Under the pieces are notes generated by a model. That model was given only the letters and a program-made list of their open reading frames with translations, was not told the origin of the DNA and did no database searches. This document shows positions 57,446 through 64,000 of a DNA stretch of 64,000 nucleotides, in pieces. Made by a program: the position numbers and the translations under genes. The DNA is from Scleromatobacter humisilvae (GTDB lineage: Bacteria; Pseudomonadota; Gammaproteobacteria; Burkholderiales; Burkholderiaceae_C). Position 1 is the first letter of the stretch, and every line of letters starts with the position of its first letter. The stretch spans positions 806,001-870,000 of the forward strand of contig NZ_JAJLJH010000001.1 in the NCBI RefSeq assembly GCF_023231945.1, written 5' to 3'.

Positions 57446-58181
57446 CGCGGGCGAACGGCGAGCGGATGTCGGCCAGGAACTGCCGCGCGCGCGGGTGCTG
57501 CGGGTGGTTGAAGAACTCGTCCGGCGAGGCACGCTCCAGGATGCGGCCCTGGTCCATGAACAGCACGCGGTGCGCGACGTCGCGCGCGAAGCCCATCTCG
57601 TGCGTGACCACCACCAGCGTCATGCCGTCGCGCACCAGGTCGCGCATCACCTGCAGCACCTCGCCCACCATCTCCGGATCGAGCGCGCTGGTGGGCTCGT
57701 CGAACAGCATCAGCGGCGGCTCCGTGGCGAGCGCGCGCGCGATCGCGACACGCTGCTGCTGTCCGCCCGACAGCTCCGACGGCCACGCGTTCGCCTTGTG
57801 GGCCAGCCCGACGCGCTCCAGCAGCGCCATCGCCTTCTCGTGCGCCTGCGCCGGCCGCGCGCCGCCGATCGTGATCGGCGCGAGCGTGCAGTTCTGCAGC
57901 ACGGTCAGGTGCGGAAACAGGTTGAACTGCTGGAACACGAAGCCGATGCGCGAGCGCAGCTTGTTGACGTCGACGCCGCGGCGGTGGATGTCCTCGCCGT
58001 CCAGCGTGATCGTGCCGGAGGCGATGTCCTCCAGCCGGTTGACGGTGCGGATCAGCGTGGACTTGCCCGAGCCCGACGGCCCGCACACGACCACGACCTC
58101 GCCCTTGGCGATGGTCTCGTCGATGTCGACGAGCGCGTGGTAGTCGCCGTACCACTTGTTGACTTTGCTGAACTGGATCAT
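57435..58181 (-). CDS. polar amino acid ABC transporter ATPase (GlnQ-like)
   Basis: A 248-residue ATPase of the PAAT family: Walker [10 protein letters not shown] (36-44), Q-loop [16 protein letters not shown], signature [15 protein letters not shown], Walker [16 protein letters not shown] and switch [10 protein letters not shown]. The length and C-terminal [15 protein letters not shown] fit GlnQ/GltL. The ATG overlaps the upstream permease stop (ATGA). Together with the two permeases and the binding protein it forms a complete importer. Confidence 0.95.
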   Translation of the reverse strand: MIQFSKVNKWYGDYHALVDIDETIAKGEVVVVCGPSGSGKSTLIRTVNRLEDIASGTITLDGEDIHRRGVDVNKLRSRIGFVFQQFNLFPHLTVLQNCTLAPITIGGARPAQAHEKAMALLERVGLAHKANAWPSELSGGQQQRVAIARALATEPPLMLFDEPTSALDPEMVGEVLQVMRDLVRDGMTLVVVTHEMGFARDVAHRVLFMDQGRILERASPDEFFNHPQHPRARQFLADIRSPFARVSP

Positions 58182-58915
58182 GCGGTGGGCACGTTGGAGA
58201 TGGCGGGAGAACCCGGCGAGCGCGCGGGGCGCGGCAGGTTGCGGCGCGCCTGGCGCCGCTCGATCATGAGCGCTACGCGCGAGAGCCCGAAGCACAGGAC
58301 GAAGTACATCAGGCTCAGGATCAGGTAGACGGCGGTCGGATGCACGAACACCTGCGAATTGACCTGAGTGGCGATGAACGACGCCTCGGTCAGGCCGATG
58401 ATGTAGCCCAGCGACGTGGCCTTGATCGTCGAGACGAACTGGTTGACCAGCGACGGCAGCATGCTGCGCAGCGCCTGCGGCAGGATCACGCGCCGCATCG
58501 CGCGGCCGTGGCTCAGGCCCAGCGCGCGCGCGGCCTCGTACTGGCCCTTGGGCACGCCCTGGATGCCGGCGCGCACGATTTCGCCGAGGTAGACGCCGTC
58601 GAACACGACCAGCGCGATCAGCATGGTGGCGAACTGGTCGGTCTTGTGGCCGGTGACGGTGGGCAGGTAGAAGTAGATCCAGAACACCATCAGCAGCAGC
58701 GGGATGCCGCGCACGAGGTACGCGATCACCGTGACGGGCCGGCGCAGCGCGGCGACGCTGCTGACGCGCGCCAGGCCCAGCAGCAGCCCGATGGGCATGG
58801 CCAGCAGCAGCGCGAGCGCGGCCAGCAGCACCGTCGCGGCCACGCCGCCCAGCGGTCCCTGCGGATACTGGCCGACCAGGAAATACAGCCAGTAGGTCTG
58901 GACGAGCTCGATCAC
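58178..58915 (-). CDS. polar amino acid ABC transporter permease
   Basis: A 245-residue permease of the HisM/GlnP type with about five helices. The family loop is [24 protein letters not shown] near residue 125 (split across the loop), which docks to the ATPase. [20 protein letters not shown] and [12 protein letters not shown] are typical. The start is GTG. It follows the other permease by 10 bp and overlaps the ATPase start. The C-terminal 25 residues are polar and Pro-rich. Confidence 0.93.
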   Translation of the reverse strand: MIELVQTYWLYFLVGQYPQGPLGGVAATVLLAALALLLAMPIGLLLGLARVSSVAALRRPVTVIAYLVRGIPLLLMVFWIYFYLPTVTGHKTDQFATMLIALVVFDGVYLGEIVRAGIQGVPKGQYEAARALGLSHGRAMRRVILPQALRSMLPSLVNQFVSTIKATSLGYIIGLTEASFIATQVNSQVFVHPTAVYLILSLMYFVLCFGLSRVALMIERRQARRNLPRPARSPGSPAISNVPTA

Positions 58916-58925
58916 GGCGCCGTCC

Positions 58926-59621
58926 TCACAGCGTGCGCACCGGCCAGCGCCGGTGGATCCAGGTGGCCACGGCCGTCAGCGCCAGCGAACCCGCGAGGTA
59001 GGCCGCGGTGACGAAGCCGAAGGCCTCGACGCTGTGGAACGCCGCCGTCTCCACGCGCGCCGCCTGGTACATCATCTCGCCCACGCCGATGACGGTGGCG
59101 ACGCTGGTGTCGTTCCACAGGATGATGACCTGCGACAGCAGCGGCGGCACCGTCACGCGCAGCGCCTGTGGCAGCACGACGCGGCGCATCGCGGGGAGGA
59201 AGCCGAGCCCGAGCGCGCGCGCGGCCTCGAACTGCACGGCCGGGATCGCACGGATGCCGCTGCGGATGTTCTCGGCCATGAACGCGGCCGCGTACAGCGT
59301 GAGGCCGATCGCGGCGGCGACGAATTCGTAGCTGCCGGCGTACAGCCGTTCCTTGAGCGCGTCGGGCAGCAGCTCCGGCGCGCCGAAGTACCAGAACAGC
59401 AGGTGCGCGATCAGCGGCACGTTGCGGATCAGCTCGACGTAGCCGGTGCCGATCCATTGCAGCGCGCGGTACGGCGCGAGCCGCAGGAGCGCGATCACGA
59501 TGGCCAGCGGCAGCGCGCAGGCGATCGTGATGCCGGCGAGCTTCAGCGAGACCAGCAGTCCGGCCACCAGCCAGTCGTGGTACTGGCCGTGCAGCAGCAG
59601 CTGGAGGTCGAAGCCGGGCAT
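58926..59621 (-). CDS. polar amino acid ABC transporter permease
   Basis: A 231-residue second permease of the importer. Helices begin at WLVAGLLVSLKLAGITIA; YVELIRNVPLIAHLLFWYFG is the conserved region between helices, and the coupling loop has [20 protein letters not shown]. It ends in a basic tail RRWPVRTL. Its arrangement, binding protein, permease, permease, ATPase, matches glutamate/aspartate-type importers (GltIJKL), suggesting an acidic amino acid, but this is inference. Confidence 0.93.
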   Translation of the reverse strand: MPGFDLQLLLHGQYHDWLVAGLLVSLKLAGITIACALPLAIVIALLRLAPYRALQWIGTGYVELIRNVPLIAHLLFWYFGAPELLPDALKERLYAGSYEFVAAAIGLTLYAAAFMAENIRSGIRAIPAVQFEAARALGLGFLPAMRRVVLPQALRVTVPPLLSQVIILWNDTSVATVIGVGEMMYQAARVETAAFHSVEAFGFVTAAYLAGSLALTAVATWIHRRWPVRTL

Positions 59622-59634
59622 CGAGAGCCGGCGA

Positions 59635-60471
59635 TCAGATCTTGTCGGAGTCCATCTTGAACGAGCGCTTGTCGAACTGCAGCTTGGTCGTGGGGCCGTA
59701 CCACTTCAGGAAGATCTTGTCGGCTTCGCCGGACTGCTCCAGGCCGGCCAGCGTGTCGTCGACCACCTTCTTCAGCGCGGGTTCGTTCTTGCGCAGGCCC
59801 AGCGCCAGCGGCTCGGTGCTGAGGTTGGTCGGCAGGATCCTGTAGTCCTTCTTGGCCGGACCCAGCTTGGCGAGGTCGTCGATCAGCGTGGCTTCGTCGT
59901 TGACATAGCCCGCGCCCTTGCCCTGCTGCAGCGCCTGGAAGGCCTGCTGCGTGGTCTCGAAGGTGACGACGTCGACACTGGGCACCGCCTTGCGCACATT
60001 GGCCTCCTGCGTGCCGCCCTTGACGGTCAGCACCTTCTTGCCGGCCAGCTGCGGCACGTCGGCGATGCCGCTGCTGGCCTTGACCATCACCTTCTGCCCG
60101 GTGACGAAGGTCGTCAGCGAGAAGTCGATCTGCGCCTCGCGCTCCTTGTTGTGCGTCAGCGAGGCCGCCAGCACGTCGACGCGCCCCTGCTGCAGCTCGG
60201 GGATGCGCGCGGCCACGGCGATCTGCTTGAACACCGGCTTGACACCGATCTTGGCCGCGATGGCCTTCGCCAGGTCGACCTCGTAGCCGACGATCTCGCG
60301 CGTCTTCGGGTCGACGAAGCTGTTGGGCTCGTCGGTGCCGAGCACGCCGAACACGATCTCGCCCTTCTTCCTGATGTCGTCCAGCTGGTCGGCATGGGCC
60401 GCGGAGACGAACGCCGTGGCGGCGATCAGGAGGGCGAGGAACTTGCGGGTACGGGTCTGCATCGTCTTCAT
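59635..60471 (-). CDS. polar amino acid ABC transporter substrate-binding protein
   Basis: A 278-residue periplasmic binding protein of the SBP_bac_3 family. A signal peptide ends near AAHA (residues 22-25); DDIRKKGEIVFGVLG, VGYEVDLAKAIAAKIG, RVDVLAASLTHNKEREAQIDFS, KKVLTVKGGTQEANVRK and the late GEADKIFLKWYG are typical. The ATG beginning MKTMQTRTRKF gives a normal signal peptide; no clear ribosome-binding site is seen. It is the first gene of the importer. Ligand is probably a polar or acidic amino acid. Confidence 0.92.
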   Translation of the reverse strand: MKTMQTRTRKFLALLIAATAFVSAAHADQLDDIRKKGEIVFGVLGTDEPNSFVDPKTREIVGYEVDLAKAIAAKIGVKPVFKQIAVAARIPELQQGRVDVLAASLTHNKEREAQIDFSLTTFVTGQKVMVKASSGIADVPQLAGKKVLTVKGGTQEANVRKAVPSVDVVTFETTQQAFQALQQGKGAGYVNDEATLIDDLAKLGPAKKDYRILPTNLSTEPLALGLRKNEPALKKVVDDTLAGLEQSGEADKIFLKWYGPTTKLQFDKRSFKMDSDKI

Positions 60472-60589
60472 GGCGTCGTTGTCGAGTGACCGCAGGTTAA
60501 GGGGCATCGAGTATGCGACGAAGCGCCAAAAAAGAATATCGATGCGCGACCCGCGGGCTCGCCGGATCGCCATCCGGACGCGAAGCGGA

Positions 60590-60665
60590 TGGTGCCGACT
60601 ATCCGAATCGAACGGATGACCTCCCGCTTACAAGGCGGATGCTCTACCAGCTGAGCTAAGTCGGC
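60590..60665 (-). tRNA. tRNA-Thr (anticodon TGT)
   Basis: A 76-base cloverleaf with encoded CCA. The acceptor arm is GCCGACT/AGTCGGC, the D-arm AGCTCAGCTGGTAGAGC, the anticodon stem CCGC/GCGG with loop CTTGTAA, so the anticodon is TGT, and the T-arm TTCGATTC is standard. The sequence is close to E. coli tRNA-Thr(UGU). It lies 30 bp after sspB on the same strand and may be processed from that message or have its own promoter. Confidence 0.97.
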
Positions 60666-60694
60666 ATGCGGGGCGGGGTGCCCCGACTGGGACT

Positions 60695-61252
60695 TTACTT
60701 GATGCGCTTGAGCGCCGGGCGCGGGCTGGCGGGCGCGGGCGTGGGGGCGTCGGGCGGGTCGGTGTCGTCGTCCTCGGCGGGCTCGGCGGGCGTGCCCTCG
60801 TCCGCCTGGGCGGTGGCAGGGGCCAGGCGCAGGCCGCGCGGGGCGCCGTCGGAGGCCGGGGCCTGCGAATGGCTCACCGGGCCGCTGTTGTCGCCGACGC
60901 TGGCCTCGCCCTCGCCGGTGGGCATGGGGAAGGCCATGCCCTGGCCGTTCTCGCGGGCGTAGATCGCCACGACGTGGTCGACGGGCACCAGGATGTCGCG
61001 CGCCATGCCGCCGAAGCGGGCTCGGAACTCGATGAAGTCGTTGCCCAGCTTCAGGCCGCTGGTGGCCTCGAAGCCGACGTTGAGCACGATCTCGTTGTTC
61101 TTGACGTACTCCATCGGCACCTGCACCGAGCGGTCGACGTGGACGGCCAGGTAGGGCGTGAAGCCGTTGTCGGTGCACCAGTCGTGCAGCGCACGGATCA
61201 GGTAGGGCCGCGTGGAGCTGCCGGGAATCTCGGTGGTGCTGACCTGGGTCAT
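60695..61252 (-). CDS. sspB: ClpXP protease specificity-enhancing factor SspB
   Basis: A 185-residue adaptor that delivers ssrA-tagged proteins to ClpXP. The N-terminal dimer/substrate domain has RPYLIRALHDWCTDNGFTPYL split at the loop, VPMEYVKNNEIVLNVGFEAT, FRARFGGMARDILVPVDHVVAIYARENGQGM. A flexible acidic Pro/Ala linker leads to the ClpX-binding XB-like tail RPALKRIK. It follows sspA by 82 bp, the usual order. Confidence 0.95.
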   Translation of the reverse strand: MTQVSTTEIPGSSTRPYLIRALHDWCTDNGFTPYLAVHVDRSVQVPMEYVKNNEIVLNVGFEATSGLKLGNDFIEFRARFGGMARDILVPVDHVVAIYARENGQGMAFPMPTGEGEASVGDNSGPVSHSQAPASDGAPRGLRLAPATAQADEGTPAEPAEDDDTDPPDAPTPAPASPRPALKRIK

Positions 61253-61334
61253 GAACGACGGATGGGAACAGGTGCGGGAGACGGGCGACGAGGACGCCGG
61301 CCCGGGCAACAGGCCCGGGGCCGGCGGCTGCGTC

Positions 61335-61949
61335 TTACTTGCGCATGACCTTTTCCGAAGGCGTCAGCGCCTCGATGTAGGCCGGGCGCGAGAAGATGCG
61401 CTCCGCGTACTTCAGCAGCGGCGCGGCGTTCTTCGACAGCTCGATGCCGTAGTAGTCGATGCGCCACAGCAGCGGGGCGATCGCGACGTCGAGCATCGAG
61501 AAGTCGTCGCCCAGCATGTACTTGTTCTTCAGGAAGATCGGCGCGAGCTGCGTGAGGCGGTCGCGGATCTGCGCGCGCGCCTTCTCGAGCTGCTTGTCGT
61601 TGGGCTTGACGCCGCCACGGCCTTCCAGGATGTTGACGTTCGAGAACAGTTCCTTCTCGAAGTTGAACAGGAACAGGCGCACGCGGGCACGCGCGACCGG
61701 GTCGCCCGGCATCAGCTGCGGGTGCGGGAAGCGCTCGTCGATGTACTCGTTGATGATGTGCGACTCGTACAGGATGAGGTCACGTTCGACGAGGATGGGC
61801 ACCTCGTTGTACGGATTCATCAGCGCGATGTCTTCGGGCTTGGCAAAGAGATCGACGTCGCGGATCTCGAAGTCCATTCCCTTTTCGAACAGCACGAAGC
61901 GGCAGCGGTGCGAGTACGGGTCGGTGGTTCCTGAATACAGCACCATCAT
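61335..61949 (-). CDS. sspA: stringent starvation protein SspA (GST-like)
   Basis: A 204-residue RNA polymerase-associated protein with glutathione-transferase fold but no expected GST activity. The thioredoxin-like domain begins MVLYSGTTDPYSHRCRFVLFEKG, with NPYNEVPILVERDLILYESHIINEYIDERFP (split), and the helical domain has LGDDFSMLDVAIAPLLWRI. GGAG precedes the ATG. It lies downstream of the petC terminator, so its own promoter in the 60-bp gap or read-through drives sspAB. Confidence 0.95.
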   Translation of the reverse strand: MMVLYSGTTDPYSHRCRFVLFEKGMDFEIRDVDLFAKPEDIALMNPYNEVPILVERDLILYESHIINEYIDERFPHPQLMPGDPVARARVRLFLFNFEKELFSNVNILEGRGGVKPNDKQLEKARAQIRDRLTQLAPIFLKNKYMLGDDFSMLDVAIAPLLWRIDYYGIELSKNAAPLLKYAERIFSRPAYIEALTPSEKVMRK

Positions 61950-61979
61950 GGCGGGGGGCTCCGTCGAAAAATCAATCGT

Positions 61980-62009
61980 CAAAAAACAGTCGACCGGCAA
62001 GCCGGTCGG
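61980..62009 (-). terminator. intrinsic terminator after petC
   Basis: Stem CGACCGGC/GCCGGTCG with a two-base loop, followed on the minus strand by ACTGTTTTTTG, 29 bp after the petC stop. This is a strong intrinsic terminator that ends the cytochrome bc1 operon before sspA. Confidence 0.9.
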
Positions 62010-62037
62010 GATACCTCAAGGGCGGTCGCGAAAGACG

Positions 62038-62817
62038 CTATCTCACGTCTTTCCAGTACGCCGCATTCAGCCGCCAACAGACCACCCAGAACAAGCCGAG
62101 GAAGATGAGCACCCAGACACCCAGCTTCACGCGGAAATTCTGCGCCGGTTCGCTCATCCATTGCAGGTAGGCAACGAGATCCGCGACGTCGGCGTTGTAA
62201 TCGGCTGGGCTGAGCGTGCCCGGGGTCTCCAGCTTGAGACCCTTGAACACATGCTCGACCTGTCCGCCCTCTCCCTTTTCGTCCTCAAAAACCGCGCGCT
62301 GGGTGCCCTGGAGCTCCCACAGCACGTGCGGCATGCCGACGTTCGGGAAAACGCGATTATTCCATCCCGTGGGCCTCGTCTCGTCCCGATAGAAAGATCT
62401 GAGGTAGGTATAGAGGTAATCCGCCCCAGATCCGTTGGCACCGGAACGGGAGCGAGCGATCACCGACAGGTCGGGCGGGACGGTTCCGAAGAAGGCCTTG
62501 GCATCCTGGGGAGCCAGGGAGGTCTTCATCAGGTCGCCCACCTTGTCGCCGGCGAACAGCAGATTGGATTTTATCTGATCGTCGGACAGGCCGATGTCGT
62601 GCATGCGGTTGTAGCGCATGTACGAGGCCTGGTGGCAGTTGAGGCAGTAGTTGACGAACAGCTTGGCGCCGTGCTGCAGGGCGGCCTGATCGGTCAGGCG
62701 CTCCATGGGGAACTTGTCCCAGGCCGGGCCGCCTTCCTGGGCAAAGGCCGCGCCGCAGAACGCGAGCGCCACGACGATGCTGGCGATGAAACGCTTCATG
62801 AGGGTGTGTTGGTTCAT
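62038..62817 (-). CDS. petC: cytochrome c1 of the bc1 complex
   Basis: A 259-residue heme protein of complex III that passes electrons from the Rieske protein to soluble cytochrome c. A signal peptide (FIASIVVALAFCGAAFA) precedes the heme site CLNCH (58-62) in YCLNCHQASYMRYNRM. PPDLSVIARSRSGANGSGADYLYTYL, split here, holds the second half of the heme pocket, and VGMPHVLWELQG provides the distal Met. A C-terminal helix (LGVWVLIFLGLFWVVCW) anchors it. It follows petB by five bases. Confidence 0.96.
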   Translation of the reverse strand: MNQHTLMKRFIASIVVALAFCGAAFAQEGGPAWDKFPMERLTDQAALQHGAKLFVNYCLNCHQASYMRYNRMHDIGLSDDQIKSNLLFAGDKVGDLMKTSLAPQDAKAFFGTVPPDLSVIARSRSGANGSGADYLYTYLRSFYRDETRPTGWNNRVFPNVGMPHVLWELQGTQRAVFEDEKGEGGQVEHVFKGLKLETPGTLSPADYNADVADLVAYLQWMSEPAQNFRVKLGVWVLIFLGLFWVVCWRLNAAYWKDVR

Positions 62818-62822
62818 GGCGA

Positions 62823-64000
62823 TCAATGCGCGTGGAAGGTGACGCGGTCCGGAACGGGCTTGAACGTGCCCATCTGGCTCCACCACGGCATCAGCAGGAA
62901 GAAACCGAAGTAGATCAGCGTGCCGATCTGCGAGATGGCCGTCTTGAGCGGGTCCGGCGGCTCGATGCCGAGGTAGCCCAGGATCATGAAGGTGACCACG
63001 AACACGCCGTAGACCGCCTTGTGCCAGCCCGGACGGTAGCGGATCGACTTGACCGGGCTCTTGTCCAGCCAGGGCATGAAGAACAGGATCAGGACGGAGC
63101 CGCCCATCACCAGAACGCCCCAGAACTTGGCGTCGCAGCCGGACAGCGCCGTGATGCCGGTAATCTTCAGCGTGCCGATGCCGATCAGCACCAGCACCGC
63201 GCCGACGGCGATCAGCAGCTTGCCCAGCCCGCCGAACCGGCCCTTCCACAGCGCGAGGATCGCCGCGACGGCCACGATGATGCGGAACCACACGAGCATG
63301 TCGTCGGTGGTGGCGCGCAGCATCGAGTAGAACGGCGTGAAGTACCAGACCGGCGCGATGTGCGGCGGCGTCTTCAGCGAGTCGGCCGGGATGAAGTTGT
63401 TGGCCTCGAGGAAGTAGCCGCCCATCTCCGGCGCGAAGAACACGACCGCGCTGAACAGGATCAGGAAGCCGACCACGCCCATCAGGTCGTGCACGGTGTA
63501 GTACGGGTGGAACGGGATGCCGTCCAGCGGGATGCCGTTGGCGTCCTTCCTGGCCTTGATCTCGACGCCGTCCGGATTGTTCGAGCCGACCTCGTGCAGC
63601 GCGATGATGTGCGCGACGACCAGGCCCAGCAGGATCAGCGGGATCGCGATCACGTGGAAGCTGAAGAAGCGGTTGAGCGTGGCGTCCGACACCACGTAGT
63701 CGCCGCGGATCATCAGCGACAGGTCGGGCCCGACGAAGGGGATCGCCGAGAACAGGTTGACGATCACCTGCGCGCCCCAGTACGACATCTGGCCCCAGGG
63801 CAGCAGGTAGCCCATGAAGGCCTCGCCCATCAGGCACAGGAAGATCGCGCAGCCGAAGATCCACACGAGCTCCCGGGGTTTCCGGTACGAGCCGTACAGG
63901 AAGCCGCGGAACATGTGCATGTAGACGACGATGAAGAACGCCGAGGCCCCGGTGGAGTGCATGTAGCGCACCAGCCAGCCCCAGGGGACGTCGCGCATGA
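62823..64000 (-). CDS. petB: cytochrome b of the bc1 complex (5' end cut by window edge)
   Basis: The last 391 residues of cytochrome b, the quinol-oxidising membrane subunit of complex III. It carries heme histidines in VRYMHSTGASAFF and FFSFHVIAIPL, GYLLPWGQMSYWGAQVI, and the Qo-site motif as PVWYFTPFYS, where the textbook PEWY is PVWY as in other beta/gammaproteobacteria. C-terminal helices include VYGVFVVTFMILGYLG. The true start lies outside the window, where petA would be expected next. Confidence 0.96.
   Translation of the reverse strand, partial: MRDVPWGWLVRYMHSTGASAFFIVVYMHMFRGFLYGSYRKPRELVWIFGCAIFLCLMGEAFMGYLLPWGQMSYWGAQVIVNLFSAIPFVGPDLSLMIRGDYVVSDATLNRFFSFHVIAIPLILLGLVVAHIIALHEVGSNNPDGVEIKARKDANGIPLDGIPFHPYYTVHDLMGVVGFLILFSAVVFFAPEMGGYFLEANNFIPADSLKTPPHIAPVWYFTPFYSMLRATTDDMLVWFRIIVAVAAILALWKGRFGGLGKLLIAVGAVLVLIGIGTLKITGITALSGCDAKFWGVLVMGGSVLILFFMPWLDKSPVKSIRYRPGWHKAVYGVFVVTFMILGYLGIEPPDPLKTAISQIGTLIYFGFFLLMPWWSQMGTFKPVPDRVTFHAH

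Noticed and set aside
56849-57532. Minus-strand frame of 227 codons opposite the YxFxxD protein
   Set aside because: The opposite strand carries a signal peptide and recognised repeats; this frame has no recognisable features.
60668-60684. Short GC stem between sspB and tRNA-Thr as an intrinsic terminator
   Set aside because: Only five base pairs and no T-run; insufficient support.

Overview
The window is GC-rich chromosomal DNA of a betaproteobacterium. The gene content and order (DUF971-ubiE-ubiJ-ubiB-fmdB-DUF502-aspS, dciA/M23/secA, petB-petC-sspA-sspB) point to Burkholderiales, probably the Rubrivivax/Leptothrix/Roseateles (Mitsuaria) side. That placement is inferred from gene order and recognisable proteins, not from a search. 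No prophage, insertion sequence, rRNA or CRISPR array was seen. One tRNA gene (Thr, TGT) is present. Genes are packed tightly: many neighbours overlap by 1-26 bp, GTG/TTG starts occur, and several convergent pairs share stop-codon bases.

Layout. (1) 1-3.3 kb: a sulfonate-sulfur operon on the minus strand, ssuE, two tandem SsuA-like binding proteins, then ssuD cut by the left edge. (2) 3.4-7.2 kb: a single-domain response regulator, a DUF805 membrane protein, then clsB, an endonuclease/exonuclease/phosphatase protein and nudB. (3) 7.2-13.8 kb: an iron-uptake module (TonB-dependent receptor, PepSY membrane protein, small membrane partner) behind a possible Fur site, a CcmI-like protein that lacks the TPR part, and a membrane diguanylate cyclase. 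(4) 14.1-22 kb: aspS, DUF502, fmdB, ubiB, ubiJ, galE, ubiE and DUF971, that is, ubiquinone and housekeeping genes. A tandem 87-bp repeat lies directly in front of ubiB. (5) 22-33.7 kb: mixed accessory genes including a DUF4124 protein, a HIT protein, a Bug-type binding protein, a three-gene DUF1877/DUF1801/unknown cassette, a 1314-residue FAD/Fe-S oxidoreductase, ugpQ and an MFS exporter. (6) 33.7-45.5 kb: argJ, two related Cys/Gly-tailed TIGR04222-type proteins, an ABC importer with a double permease, secA, an M23 peptidase and a divergent DciA-like gene. (7) 45.5-57.5 kb: small membrane proteins, a signalling cluster (stand-alone receiver, NarL-type regulator, CHASE3 histidine kinase, BON lipoprotein), NDH-2, an LTXXQ protein, an alpha/beta hydrolase, a class II glutamine amidotransferase and a secreted YxFxxD-repeat protein. 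(8) 57.4-60.5 kb: a complete polar amino acid ABC importer. (9) 60.6-64 kb: tRNA-Thr, sspB, sspA, a strong terminator, petC and petB, the last cut by the right edge.

The most unusual points are the tandem repeat that duplicates the ribosome-binding site and start of ubiB in frame; a gene whose only well-placed start appears to be ATC; the pair of DVDQAWH proteins with Cys/Gly tails; the TPR-less CcmI-like protein beside an iron receptor; and accessory blocks splitting gene neighbourhoods that are usually contiguous in Burkholderiales. I did not find a clearly new multi-gene system. The TIGR04222 pair is the best candidate for undescribed biology.
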